A stretch of DNA of 64,000 bases from Aequorivita sp. UBA3180 (GTDB lineage: Bacteria; Bacteroidota; Bacteroidia; Flavobacteriales; Flavobacteriaceae): NCBI GenBank assembly GCA_002364215.1, contig DEXQ01000007.1, positions 201,260-265,259 on the forward strand, in the 5' to 3' direction. Position 1 is the first letter of the stretch. Every line of letters starts with the position of its first letter. The notes beneath the pieces were generated by a model. The model saw only the letters and a list, made by a program, of their open reading frames with translations. It ran no database searches and had not been told where the DNA came from. A program made the position numbers and the translations under genes. This document shows, piece after piece, positions 43,074 to 53,400 of the stretch.

Positions 43074-43134
43074 CAAAAAAAGATAAGAAGTATGAAATTA
43101 GAAGTACGATTTAAATTTTCACACTTCTAATTTC
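43074..43134 (-). terminator. Minus-strand terminator after DUF4407 gene
   Basis: GAAATTAGAAGT (43094-43105) and ACTTCTAATTTC (43123-43134) form a 12-bp stem. On the minus strand it is followed by a T-rich tract (A-run 43074-43081 on plus). It separates the DUF4407 gene from the downstream multidomain gene. Confidence 0.75.
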
Positions 43135-43146
43135 GTATTTCATTAT

Positions 43147-44247
43147 TTAAAGCACGCTTTTCTGCTTCTTATAAAACGCATCGGCCTGCATTTGCATCAA
43201 TTCGCGGGCTTTTTTGCGTTTGTAATCGTAGAGTTCCTGCTCTTCGGCTATGTCTGCGTACACTCTGTTATTGATGTCGCGGTCTGTAGTTACAAGTACG
43301 TCGCGTTGCGCTTTTTGTTGGGTTACCCACGACTTTAATGCACTTTCCTGTTCTTCCAACTTTAAATCATAAGCGCCTTTTGGGGACAGCAGTTTTGCCA
43401 AAATGGGCGAAGTTTCTATTGCGAGGAAGAGCAAAAAGATAAATAGGGACGGCAATAGCGGAAGTTTGTTCAATGCATTTACGCGTGCCATCAGACCATC
43501 AAAGCCGTCAATTACGGGTTGGGTATCTGCGACCTTGGTTTGGTATTCGGTGGCGAGGGTTGCTATTTGTGCTTCGGCGGCGGCTATTTTTTCAGCGTTT
43601 GTTTTCTTTAGTTCGGTCAGGGTTGCAAGCTCGGTGTCGTGTTTTTCGCGTTTTTCCTTATAAACGGGACCTTTGCCCAATTTTTGGGTGCCGGCAGTGC
43701 CTTCAGCTTCGGCGATGTAGGTGTTGTACAGGGCGTTTACTTCGGCTTCCTTCTCGGTTATTTCCTTTTTTAGACCTGCAATTTCTGCTTCCAAAGCATT
43801 TACGGAAGGTGTGTACTGAAGTGCCAATTGGTCTTTGTTGGCGAGGGTCATTTCGTTTTTCTGGGTAAGCAAAACTTGGTTGATTTCCTTTTCAAAAATC
43901 TTCATTTCCAAGGGTTTTGAAATTACGATGGCAATGATTATTGCCAAGGCAATTCGGGGTGAAGCCTGTATCAATTCATCAAAGAAGTTGTTTCTTTTTT
44001 TGATGGTGGAAACGATAAATCTATCGAGGTTGAAAATCAAGAATCCCCAAATAATACCGAAGAATATTGCGGAGTAGTAACTATCAAAAACTGTGTAGAG
44101 GGCATAGGCGGCGGCAATGGTTGCCATAACGGCGGTAAAGAAAACGGTAGCGCCAATGCCGGCATATTTGGTGCGTTCGCCGGGCGAACATTCGTCAAGG
44201 ATGGCGGTATCTGCGCCGGAGCAGAAAATGAAAAAGCGTTGTAACAT
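43147..44247 (-). CDS. DUF4407 family membrane protein
   Basis: 366 residues. The N-terminal part has four hydrophobic segments (~25-55, ~60-75, ~95-115; YAGIGATVFFTAVMATIAAAYALY, IFFGIIWGFLIFNLDRFIV, IALAIIIAIVISKPLEMKIF). A long alanine/glutamate-rich coiled coil follows (~120-250), then another helix (PLLPSLFIFLLFLAIETSPIL) and a charged tail. NLDRFIVSTIKK and ISKPLEMKIF are typical of DUF4407. Function unknown. It could span the envelope as an inner-membrane protein with a periplasmic coiled coil. Confidence 0.88.
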   Translation of the reverse strand: MLQRFFIFCSGADTAILDECSPGERTKYAGIGATVFFTAVMATIAAAYALYTVFDSYYSAIFFGIIWGFLIFNLDRFIVSTIKKRNNFFDELIQASPRIALAIIIAIVISKPLEMKIFEKEINQVLLTQKNEMTLANKDQLALQYTPSVNALEAEIAGLKKEITEKEAEVNALYNTYIAEAEGTAGTQKLGKGPVYKEKREKHDTELATLTELKKTNAEKIAAAEAQIATLATEYQTKVADTQPVIDGFDGLMARVNALNKLPLLPSLFIFLLFLAIETSPILAKLLSPKGAYDLKLEEQESALKSWVTQQKAQRDVLVTTDRDINNRVYADIAEEQELYDYKRKKARELMQMQADAFYKKQKSVL

Positions 44248-44328
44248 AGGTTTTTTAGATTGATGAGTTTATATAACGCAATTTGAATCAGTTTGTTACA
44301 GGCTAAACTAAGAAATTGTGAAAATGTA

Positions 44329-46659
44329 CTATCGTTTTAAGGTGAAATGGCCACGATAAGTCATTCCGTTTTTAAAAATTGCTTTGAACCAATAATCTGA
44401 TGAGGGCATTGGAGTACCATTATAGGAGCCATTCCAACTGTTGCTGCTTTGGTTCAGCACATAAAGTAACTTGCTGAACCGGTCGTAAATCTCTATTCGC
44501 TGCAATTGGGGATTGTCGGGATCTTGTCCGGCAATTTGCCAAATGTCGTGATAACCGTCACCGTTGGGGGTAAAAAAGTTTGGGAAACCCAATATATATA
44601 CCGTGATAGTTGAGATACCACAACCGTTTTTATCTTTAACTTTAAGAAGATGATCACCGGGACTGAGATTTTCAAAGACGGCACTTTGCTGATAAGGGCC
44701 GTTGTCCAACGAGTAGCTATAATTGCCCGTGCCTTCTGCGATTACTGTTAGGATGGGATTGCCAATATTTCCCGTAAGTTCGTAAGTGACCTGAGCAGTT
44801 TCGGAAGGAATTACAGTAAACGTACGCGTACTGGTGCAAGAATACTCCTCATTATTAATGGTTTTACTTCGAGTGACAGTGAGAGTATAGTTGCCCGGTT
44901 CGTTAACTTCAATGGAGGGAGAAGTTTCGCCATTGGACCAGAGAAAAGTTGCATCTGAAATGGTTCCTATCAACCCTGAGTAAATTGTGATGGTACTGGG
45001 GTATGTGTTTAGGCAATAGGTGTACGTTTCCTCGCCTTCAAACTCTGGGGTGTTGACTACGCTCAGGTTAATTTTTGCAGTACCAAGACAACCGCGGTCG
45101 CCACTGACTCGAGCATAGATTGTTTGGGAGTTTGCTTGGGTATTGGTGAATGGGTTTGGTAGCGGATTGGTTTGTGAAATAGCTTGGCTGTAGGAAAGGT
45201 GGTAGGTTACTTCCGGACTATTTCCGAAGAGCGCTTGCAATTCTAAACTGATTTCAGAAAAGTTGAAATTTGCAAATCCCGGGGTGCCAGTTGTAGAGCA
45301 ATTCACCAAAAAGAGATCTGAAACAGTGTTTGTGGTGGTTTTCAATGTTACTTCGGCCACGCCTATGCAACCATATTCTGAAACTACGCGGGCATAGACT
45401 ATTTCATTTGGCTGGGTGTTAGTATATCTTTCGGGGTTTCTTATGGCATCTACATTGTTTTGGGCATTTGTAAAGCTTTTGTGGAAGGAATATACGCGAA
45501 GTAACGGATTTCCATTGATGATTATTTCTTCTGCATCAAAAAGATTGAAGGTGGCTAGGCCGTTTGCGAGGGGTTCACACTGGTATAATTCGGTATTTTG
45601 GACGTTGACCGGACTTGTGTACTCGATCAAGACTTCATCGGTTGCGATGCAGGAATTGCCATAGTCTACTTCCACTTTGTAAATGCCAGGTGCGGTAACG
45701 ATAAGTTGAGCGGTGGTTTCGCCGGGGATGATTATGCCATCTTTGAACCACTTGTAGCCTAAGGGAGAGGTTCCTTGTGGGGTAGCATCGAGGATGTAGG
45801 TTTCGTTTTCGCAAAGGGGGTTGTTTGTTACGAAGCTTCGGTCTGGGCCTAGGTTGGCGGCGATGTTAAAACTGCCGCCTTCCAGAAAAACTGCGGAGTC
45901 GTAACGGTAATTGGCTTCATCTGCGATTACAAGTTTTATGTGATAGGCTTGATTTACAGTTACTGGAGTTTCTGCGATGAGAACCTTTGTTTGTCCGTTG
46001 AAGTTTATGGGTACGTTTGGGCCGTTCCAGCCTTCAAAATAGGTTTCGTTTATGGGCGGACAGGCTCCGGGGATGCCCGAGTGGACAGTGGTGACGAGCA
46101 CTGGGGTATTTGTGCCCGGAACGAGGGCAATGTTTGTGTAGGTACCGCCAATGGGCTTGATTAAAAAAGCGAAAGCGTCGCTATAAATGCAGGTGTTGGG
46201 GTCGCCTTGTTGGTATTCTTCGGAAGCGAAGAGGTAGCGGAACTGTATATTGTCTGCATTCGGGACAAAATCGAACTCGATGATTGTAGCATTGGTGGTG
46301 TTTGAGATATTGAGGGCAGCTTCCAGGTCTGTATCGCCGGGCCAATTGGGGGCATCGTCATCACTGAGGGTTGTATTGGGGCCGGGGACGTTTTGTAGCT
46401 TGCCGGTGCTCATTACAATACCTTTTTCAAAAGGGAAATTGCTGCCGTTGGCGCTGAAATAACCAAAGCTCTTATCGCCATCGGGGAAGTTGCCACTTGT
46501 GGCGGTGGTTATCTGTACGTTGCTTATGCAGCCGCTGTCTATTAGGATATCTTCAACGAGTTGTTGGGGGGTGTAGGTGGTAGGATCTACCTGAATGTTC
46601 TGCGCAGGGGCAAAACAGATGCAGCACAGCGTGAACCATAGAAAAACAATAGACTTCAT
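44329..46659 (-). CDS. Secreted adhesin-like protein: choice-of-anchor L domain, T9SS type B tail
   Basis: 776 residues from the ATG at 46659. Signal peptide to about APAQN (~20). The N-terminal ~200 residues form a choice-of-anchor L domain: YTPQQLVEDILIDSGCISNVQ, GYFSANGSNFPFEKGIVMSTG, IEFDFVPNADNIQFRYLFASEEY. Ig/PKD-like beta repeats follow (~270-680). The C-terminal ~85 residues are a type B sorting (gliding-CHU_C) domain: FFTPNGDGYHDIWQI, IEIYDRFSKLLY, GMTYRGHFTLKR. Such proteins are exported by T9SS and attach to the cell surface; adhesion or motility is inferred. Single gene with long flanking gaps. Confidence 0.92.
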   Translation of the reverse strand: MKSIVFLWFTLCCICFAPAQNIQVDPTTYTPQQLVEDILIDSGCISNVQITTATSGNFPDGDKSFGYFSANGSNFPFEKGIVMSTGKLQNVPGPNTTLSDDDAPNWPGDTDLEAALNISNTTNATIIEFDFVPNADNIQFRYLFASEEYQQGDPNTCIYSDAFAFLIKPIGGTYTNIALVPGTNTPVLVTTVHSGIPGACPPINETYFEGWNGPNVPINFNGQTKVLIAETPVTVNQAYHIKLVIADEANYRYDSAVFLEGGSFNIAANLGPDRSFVTNNPLCENETYILDATPQGTSPLGYKWFKDGIIIPGETTAQLIVTAPGIYKVEVDYGNSCIATDEVLIEYTSPVNVQNTELYQCEPLANGLATFNLFDAEEIIINGNPLLRVYSFHKSFTNAQNNVDAIRNPERYTNTQPNEIVYARVVSEYGCIGVAEVTLKTTTNTVSDLFLVNCSTTGTPGFANFNFSEISLELQALFGNSPEVTYHLSYSQAISQTNPLPNPFTNTQANSQTIYARVSGDRGCLGTAKINLSVVNTPEFEGEETYTYCLNTYPSTITIYSGLIGTISDATFLWSNGETSPSIEVNEPGNYTLTVTRSKTINNEEYSCTSTRTFTVIPSETAQVTYELTGNIGNPILTVIAEGTGNYSYSLDNGPYQQSAVFENLSPGDHLLKVKDKNGCGISTITVYILGFPNFFTPNGDGYHDIWQIAGQDPDNPQLQRIEIYDRFSKLLYVLNQSSNSWNGSYNGTPMPSSDYWFKAIFKNGMTYRGHFTLKR

Positions 46660-46822
46660 CAAGGGGTACTCCTAACTTTTTTATAGCGGCTGCAAATTTA
46701 TGCTTTCTGGGTGCTGGTTTCAAGTTTCTTTTATTAAAGTTTAGTCTTTTTCACTTTGGGTTGTGCACTTAGACTCCACTCAGGAGAAGCTACTCAGTGT
46801 CACAGTGGTAGGTTGTGGGATG

Positions 46823-46865
46823 AAAAAACCCCAATGCATCATCCTGACGGATTTTGCAATGGGGT
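46823..46865 (-). terminator. Minus-strand terminator after 46890 gene
   Basis: ACCCCAATGC (46828-46837) and GCAATGGGGT (46856-46865 on plus) form a stem with one mismatch-free core; on the minus strand it runs into TTTTTT. Confidence 0.8.
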
Positions 46866-46889
46866 ATATAGCCTGGGGAGAATTAATTA

Positions 46890-47279
46890 CTAAATGGGTT
46901 TTGTGACCTCAAACTTAAGGCCGCTATCAGCATCTGTAAAATAAGTTTTGCTTCCGCTTTGTGAAACTTTAAGCGTCATTTTTGTGCGGGTGGTGCTTAT
47001 GGTTTGGGTGCTTTGGTTGTAGCTCCAGGTGGCATTTTTGTTTGTGGTGGATTTATATGAATAGGTTCCATCATCTTGTTTTTCCTTTATTTCAAAACTG
47101 TTGTCGGCATAAAGATTTATAACGGCGTTCTTCATTGCAGTGGCCATTTTTAAGTTGCTACTGCTATTTTCAATATTCGTCACGAGCCAAGTGCCGGTGA
47201 GGTCTTTTTGGGTAAGCGACTGGCTGTGTACCGAAGTGGCAAAAAGGGCGAGAACGAATAGCATGATTGCATTTTTCAT
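46890..47279 (-). CDS. Small secreted lipocalin-like protein
   Basis: 129 residues with a signal peptide ending SVHSQ (~20). The mature part begins LTQKDLTGTWLVTNIENS and continues with beta strands (AVINLYADNSFEIKEKQDDGTYSY, NATWSYNQSTQTISTTRT, MTLKVSQSGSKTYFTDA). This follows the lipocalin-like DUF pattern, in which GTW precedes a barrel. It is probably a small periplasmic or secreted barrel; ligand unknown. Confidence 0.78.
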   Translation of the reverse strand: MKNAIMLFVLALFATSVHSQSLTQKDLTGTWLVTNIENSSSNLKMATAMKNAVINLYADNSFEIKEKQDDGTYSYKSTTNKNATWSYNQSTQTISTTRTKMTLKVSQSGSKTYFTDADSGLKFEVTKPI

Positions 47280-47390
47280 AAGTATATTTTTTAATGAATT
47301 GATTTATTGTGTTTTTAAACTTTTGTGAAGATAGGAATTTTTATGCTTTTTTAAATAGCGGAAGGTTAATATGATGGAAAAAAGAGGAAT

Positions 47391-47425
47391 GAAGAAAGCC
47401 CCTTGTAGTTGGGGCTTTCTTATTT
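47391..47425 (-). terminator. Terminator after the repeat-propeller gene
   Basis: AAGAAAGCCCC pairs with GGGGCTTTCTT around a TTGTAGTT-type loop. It lies 22 bp past the stop of the minus-strand gene at 47448 and could act in both directions. Confidence 0.8.
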
Positions 47426-47447
47426 GACTAATTGTTGATTAAAAAAA

Positions 47448-49037
47448 TTACTGTTTGACTATCTTTAGGGTAGCTTGATTCCCATCGTTAGTTTTCAAGG
47501 TTGCGAAATAGAGACCTGCCGCGGCATTGATTTCCACAACCAGGGTTTGGGTGTTGGTATAGTTGGAAGTAGAAACTTGCTGCCCTAGTACATTGGTTAT
47601 GGTGACATTGGTTTCTGAATAGCTTTGCCCCAGGTTTATGGTGAACTTACCGTTTGAAGGGTTTGGGTAGGCGCTGATGGAGGAAGCGAAAGTATTTTTT
47701 GAAACGCCAAGAATTGCTGGGGTGGTTTTAAATATCCAATAATCGTCTAGGCCTCTGCTGTTTTCACTTTTGTCGCCAGAGATGTTTGAGTCTGAAGAGC
47801 AGAACATGGCAAAATTACCATCAGTAGTGGGGAGAATGTAAGAGCCGCTCTCATCGGCAGAACCACCGATGGAGTTTTGGGAGATAATTCCGCCAGCGGA
47901 ATTAAGTTTTAAGAGCCAATAATCATAGCCGCCGTTGCTGTTTTGGGTTTTATCGCCACTTATGTTGCTGTTACTCCAGCAGGCAATTATAAAGGTGCCA
48001 TCGGACAGTTGCATTACATCGCGCGGGTAATCAATTCCGCTGCCGCCGATAGTGTTTTGCCAAAGCATGTTTCCGCTACTGTCCAGTTTTAAGATCCAGG
48101 CATCATAATCGCCCTGTGAGTTTTCGGTCTTGTCTCCAGAAATATTTGATTTGGAATATCCGCCAACAAGATATCCGCCATCTGCCAGTTGTATCATATC
48201 ACGAAACACATCACTGTCATTTCCGCCAAAGGTGCGGTTCCATTGCAAGGTTCCGCTGGCGTCTAGTTTTACAATCCAGTAGTCATTACCGCCCCGAGTG
48301 TTTTCGGTTTTATCGCCCGAGCTTGGGGAGTTTGAAAAACCTCCGATTATAAAACCTCCATCAGTGGTTTGAAACGCTGCTTGTGGACGGTCAACCAAAC
48401 TGCCACCTATGCTGTTCTGCCATACTAGGTTGCCGCTGCTATCCAGTTTTAATGCCCAGAAGTCGCGCTGTCCGTTGGTAGGGTCAGTTTTATCCCCATT
48501 TACATCGCTATCCGAATAACCACCCACGAAATAGCCGCCATCTGCGGTTTCTACTATATAGGTATCAAATTCTGGTTGGTTGCCGCCATAGGTTTTTTGC
48601 CAAGTGATATTGCCCGAAGCATCCAATTTTAATAACCAATAATCCAAACCTCCGCGGGAGTTTTCGGTTTTGTCGCCAGAGATATTTGAGTCTGATCCTG
48701 CGCCTACAATATAGCCGCCATCAGTTGTTTGTTGAAGTGAAATAAGAAAGTCGTCGCCGCTGCCGCCGATGGTGTTTTGCCATTGAATATTTCCGGAATC
48801 GTCAACTTTTACAATCCAAATATCAATCTGGCCGTTGCTATTTTCGGTTTTTTCACCAGAAATGTTGCTGGTGGAATAGCCGCCAAGTATGTAGCCGCCA
48901 TCTGTGGTGGCTTGAAATACTGTTGAAAAATCGGTGTCGCTCCCACCAATAGTTTTTTGCCAAATAATGGCTGGATCCTGTGGATAGGATTCAAAGATGC
49001 AGAAAAGTAATGCTAAAAGTGTAATTGAAGTTTTCAT
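47448..49037 (-). CDS. Secreted repeat (propeller-like) protein with T9SS type A tail
   Basis: 529 residues with a signal peptide (to SYPQ, ~20). Seven tandem units of about 53 residues share SGDKTENSxG, then D-x-W-(I/L)-x-KLD, SSGNIxWQNTIGGS and (T/L)DGG(Y/F). The period and the TTDGGYI motif suggest a beta-propeller built from identical blades. The C-terminal type IX sorting domain runs from ISAYPNPSNGKFTINL to QATLKIVKQ. It is expected to be surface exposed; ligand unknown. The near-identical blades make recombination between units possible. Confidence 0.9.
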   Translation of the reverse strand: MKTSITLLALLFCIFESYPQDPAIIWQKTIGGSDTDFSTVFQATTDGGYILGGYSTSNISGEKTENSNGQIDIWIVKVDDSGNIQWQNTIGGSGDDFLISLQQTTDGGYIVGAGSDSNISGDKTENSRGGLDYWLLKLDASGNITWQKTYGGNQPEFDTYIVETADGGYFVGGYSDSDVNGDKTDPTNGQRDFWALKLDSSGNLVWQNSIGGSLVDRPQAAFQTTDGGFIIGGFSNSPSSGDKTENTRGGNDYWIVKLDASGTLQWNRTFGGNDSDVFRDMIQLADGGYLVGGYSKSNISGDKTENSQGDYDAWILKLDSSGNMLWQNTIGGSGIDYPRDVMQLSDGTFIIACWSNSNISGDKTQNSNGGYDYWLLKLNSAGGIISQNSIGGSADESGSYILPTTDGNFAMFCSSDSNISGDKSENSRGLDDYWIFKTTPAILGVSKNTFASSISAYPNPSNGKFTINLGQSYSETNVTITNVLGQQVSTSNYTNTQTLVVEINAAAGLYFATLKTNDGNQATLKIVKQ

Positions 49038-49173
49038 TTTTTTGGTTGTTAAGGATTACTATGGATATATCGGAAGGGTTGGGGAAATGTCATCAGGAAA
49101 GAGGGAAGAAGGAAAGCGGATGCTAGCAAAAATATTTCGATCATAGAAATGATTTCTTCGCTTTGTTCAGGAT

Positions 49174-49204
49174 AAAAAAATGCCTCCATATTTCAGAAGG
49201 CATT
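49174..49204 (-). terminator. Orphan minus-strand terminator
   Basis: AATGCCT and AGGCATT (on the minus strand, 49204-49198 and 49185-49179) form a stem followed by T-residues (49180-49174). It has no gene of its own but directly follows the relic T9SS tail at 49239-49319. Confidence 0.75.
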
Positions 49205-49238
49205 CCGGTTGCTTTCAACCTTACAAGCTATTGAATGA

Positions 49239-49319
49239 TCATTGTTTTATAATCCTTAAAGTGGTTGATCCTTCTTTAGCATTTGTATATTCACATCGAA
49301 AGCTTTTGCTTATGTCATC
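49239..49319 (-). pseudogene. Relic of a T9SS type A sorting tail
   Basis: On the minus strand, 26 codons read DDISKSFRCEYTNAKEGS then TTLRIIKQ and a stop. The end matches the usual C-terminus of type A cargo (compare QATLKIVKQ at 47448). A stop lies directly upstream in frame and no body remains. With the terminator at 49174-49204 this looks like the 3' end of a deleted cargo gene. The rest of the 330-bp gap (49038-49367) shows nothing else. Confidence 0.6.
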
Positions 49320-49367
49320 GTTTTAAACCAAAAAAGAATTCTATTTTTGTAATCTATCCCTAACATT

Positions 49368-50450
49368 ATGCCGCAACACAAATTTATTGTTTGTAACTAT
49401 ACCCAAGCATTATCATCAGGAAAAGTTAGCTGGCAATCGCCTAGCAATATTGCATTGGTGAAATATTGGGGAAAGTATGGGGAACAGATGCCGATGAACC
49501 CATCCGTTAGTTTTACCTTACAAAACAGCAATACCCAGACCTGTCTTTCATTTGAAAAGAAACAGTCCGAAGGGTTTGAATTTGAGGTGTTTCTCGATGG
49601 AAAAAGAGAAGTTTCCTTTGAACCGAAGATTCAAAAGTTTTTTGAAAGGGTAGAAGTGTATTTGCCGTTCTTGAAAAACTTCAAATTTAAAATTGAAACA
49701 ACAAATAGTTTTCCGCACAGTAGCGGTATTGCATCTTCGGCCAGCGGGATGAGTGCTTTGGCACTTTGCTTAATGGATATGGAAAGACAGATGCAGCCAG
49801 CCATTACCACTGATTATTTTAATGAAAAAGCTTCCTTTCTTGCACGTTTGGGCTCAGGCAGTGCTTGCCGAAGTGTAGAGGGGCCTTTGATTGTATGGGG
49901 TGAACATGCAGAAATTAACGGCAGCAACAATTGCTTTGGAATAAAATATCCTTTTGATGTCCATCAAAATTTTAATGATTATCAAGACACAATTCTTTTA
50001 GTGGATAAAGGCGAAAAACAGGTGAGTAGCACCTTAGGCCACGACTTGATGCTGGACCATCCTTTTGCGGAACAACGCTTCAGGCAAGCAAAAGAAAATC
50101 TTTTAAAGTTACGTCCGGTTTTTAAAAACGGAGACCTTTCAGAATTTATTAAAATAGTGGAAAGCGAGGCTTTGTCATTGCACGCAATGATGATGACCTC
50201 TATGCCTTATTTCATATTGATGAAACCGAATACTTTAGAAATAATCAATCGTATTTGGAAGTTTCGGGATGAAACGGGTAGCAAGGTTTGCTTTACACTG
50301 GATGCTGGTGCCAATGTGCACGTACTTTATCCAAAGCTGGAAAAAGATAACGTTTTGCATTTCATTAAGAAGGAACTTTTGCAGTATTGTAAAAATGGTG
50401 AGTTTATTGAAGATGAGGTTGGTTTGGGAGCTACCAATATCCTGGTCTAA
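49368..50450 (+). CDS. mvaD: Diphosphomevalonate decarboxylase
   Basis: 360 residues, a GHMP-kinase-superfamily enzyme that makes isopentenyl diphosphate from mevalonate diphosphate using ATP. Motifs: WQSPSNIALVKYWGKYGEQ and NPSVSFTLQNSNTQT near the N-terminus, FPHSSGIASSASGMSALALCL as the GHMP phosphate loop, GSGSACRSVEGP, and FTLDAGANVHVLYP near the end. It is the last step of the mevalonate pathway. Mevalonate kinase lies at 55156 and a prenyltransferase at 58533, so much of the pathway is grouped here. The stop overlaps the convergent CHAT gene by 4 bp. Confidence 0.93.
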   Translation: MPQHKFIVCNYTQALSSGKVSWQSPSNIALVKYWGKYGEQMPMNPSVSFTLQNSNTQTCLSFEKKQSEGFEFEVFLDGKREVSFEPKIQKFFERVEVYLPFLKNFKFKIETTNSFPHSSGIASSASGMSALALCLMDMERQMQPAITTDYFNEKASFLARLGSGSACRSVEGPLIVWGEHAEINGSNNCFGIKYPFDVHQNFNDYQDTILLVDKGEKQVSSTLGHDLMLDHPFAEQRFRQAKENLLKLRPVFKNGDLSEFIKIVESEALSLHAMMMTSMPYFILMKPNTLEIINRIWKFRDETGSKVCFTLDAGANVHVLYPKLEKDNVLHFIKKELLQYCKNGEFIEDEVGLGATNILV

Positions 50451-53400
50451 TTCGTTTCTCCCTTTTTATTGCCTATTAGCAGCAAAACAAGTATGAGGGC
50501 TACAATTCCAGCCGCCAAATACCACCACCAAGCAACGCGAGCTTTTAAATCTATTGGGGCGGTATCGCCAATAAGAACGAGTCCTGCCCAATATTGAGGG
50601 GCGGCAGTACGGCCTTCGGCAGTTTCAATATAACTTAATTTTGCTTGGCGCAAGGCTTCATCTTTTGGCATTCCTTTGGAAAGATTATCATAAAATAGCT
50701 TTACAATTTTAGCGCTCGATTCTTCATCAATTTCCCATAGACTGGTCAATATGCTTTCACTTCCTGCATAATTAAAGGCATGTGCCAATGAAATCATTCC
50801 TTCACCTGCTTGATAAGTGGGTTTCCCGGTTTCACAGGCCGTGAGAATGGCCAGGTTTGAAGAAAGGTCTATATTGTAAATTTCATAGGAATACAATGAG
50901 TTTTCATCATAATTTTCTTTGTCTTCAACCTTTTTTGCAAATATAAGTCGGCTTAATTCTGGGCTTAGGTTATTGCTTTCTGCGTGGGTGCCTATGTGAA
51001 TTATTTTGTGCTCCTTTGCTTGGTTGATAAATAAATCCTTGCTTGCATTTTCATTCACAAAATAACGGCCGTTGAAAATTTTGGAATACTGTTTTACCAA
51101 TTCCTCACTAAAAGGTTGCGGCAAAAGGGTAAGATATGTTTTGTCCAGTTTTACTGAATCCTTAATGCCCAATTGGTATTCATCCATCATCTTTTTGTTG
51201 AAACCTGGGGCAAAGGCGATAAAATCTGAAGAATAATCAGCTACGTTGCCTTTGTCCTTATAGAGCAACAAACTGAAATTGTATGAAATATCATATTTTG
51301 CCAAAAGACTGTTTGTGGCCATTTCCTGAAAATTCTTTATCGGTTTGGGAGTAAGCGTTTCAAAGCTTAGATTGAACAGTTCCCTGTCCGGTACAATTAC
51401 TACTTTTGGACTAAGCACATATTTTTCTAGAGGAAACCAAAGCGCCCTATAGAGTTCATAGAGTAGCGGTCTGGTTTTTTCAACGGAAAATTCATCATTT
51501 TTTATTGTTGAAATGTGGTTTTTGACCGAAGAGTAATTTAAACGCATCATTTTTTTTATTGAGCGAGAAACCACAAAGGCGTACAATTTATTTTCGATAA
51601 AAATATAGCGTACAACCGTTGTGTTTTCAGGGATTTTTTGTTGAAGATCCTTCAAGGATTCCTCCAAAGTGGCGTAACGCATTTTATAATATTTGGGGAA
51701 ATGAAACTTGAGCGAATCCAGAAAGTGTTCCCAGTTTTCCGAAGCTTCAAAAAAGGATGAAAGACTGCTGTTTTCAGAATCATTTAAGGAAGACCTCATT
51801 TTGTTTTTTAAGATGTTTTCGCGCTCTAATACCTGTGGTGGAATGTGTTGAAAACGTACATTGTCCCTTAGGTTTAGCCGTGAGCGTATGCGGTTGTATA
51901 TGCTGGATTCATGAAGGGCGATTAGCTTGTCTAAATATTGTGGATCTTTGGTGGTTTCAAAGAGTTCCAGTCGTAACTTTTCAGCGAAATTTAGAAGTTC
52001 CTCATTTTCTGTTAGTAGAAGTGTTACATCTTCGTGGTTGGTAATTATTTTTTTGCGTTGGTCTAGAATTGATATTCCTTCTTCAATTTGCTGCAAAAGT
52101 TCTTTTAAAAGAAAAGGGTTTCTGTTTTCTGCCAAATAGTATTTTGAAGCAGCATTTATCAATAAGGCTTGGGGTTTTCTGTACTGGCTAAGAATGGAAT
52201 CTGTAGTGCTTATTTTTCTTCCATCACCCAAAATGTTGAAGCCAAGTGCTTCATTACTATATTTTACCGCTTCAATATAATCCTTTAAAAGATAATGTAC
52301 CTGTGCTAGATTTATGATGTGGTAGAATTCCTGTATGGTGTTTTTGAAATCACCGTTGTGTGTGAAATTATAAGTTTCATTGGCCAAGGCAAGGGCTTTT
52401 TCCTTTTTTCCGTTTTTGGCGGCAAATAGGGAATACTCCAAAATATTGTCTAAAAAATCCTTTGTATAGGTAGTGCCCATCGTTTTTTGATAGACTATTC
52501 TTGCTTTCTCATAAAAAAGGGCTGCGTTTTCTACATCTTCCTTGTGTTCATAAATAGTGGCCCGGGTGGAGAGGGCGGCCGCTTCCCAATACAAATCTGC
52601 ACTGCCGCTACTTTTTAAAAGCTGTAAAGCGGTATCGGCATTTTCTGCGGCACCTTCAAAATCTCGACTGGCTGTTTTTGCTTCCGCAAGAATGATGTTT
52701 GAAATGATGATATTAATATCGTTTTCCTCAAAAAATTTTTTCTTTTGTTCAAAAGAATACTCAATTAATTCCTGTGCGCGTGAATGTTCTCCCAAGGTGT
52801 TGTAAAATGCAGCCATATTGTCTATTACCACGCATTGAAGGCTCTTGGCCTTGTAGGTTCGCGCCTCATCTGTGGAGCGATTAATATATTCCTGAAATCC
52901 GGCGATTGATTCTTCTGAAATGGCGATGGCTTCTTGATTTTTTCCCAAGGCATTCCACAGCACGGCAAGGTTCATCTTTACTAATGCGGGACGATAATAT
53001 CGATTCATGATATCGGTTTCGTCTGTTTTTTCGAGAACATTTACGGCTTCCTGAAAATAATATTTGGCGCTGTCCAGTTTTGCTTCCTGCCACATCATTC
53101 CACCAAGAGCATTGTAAATTTGGTTGAAAAAAACATAGTCCTTCTGCCCAGTTTTTAGCAACAGTTTTAATGCTTTGAGGTAATGTGATTTTGCCAAGGG
53201 GAAATCGCCCAGTTTTGCTGCGTAAAAGCCTTGACGGTATTCAAGGCCTGCCAGATCGGTGTTATTGGGTTCTTTGTTTTTTTGGGCAAAGGGAATTGCA
53301 GTTTTAAGAAGTTTATATGCCTCTTTGTGCTTCCCGGCATCATCATATATCCAGCCCAGTTCAGTTATTGCTTCAACCACATAATGTGGACTGGCGTACT

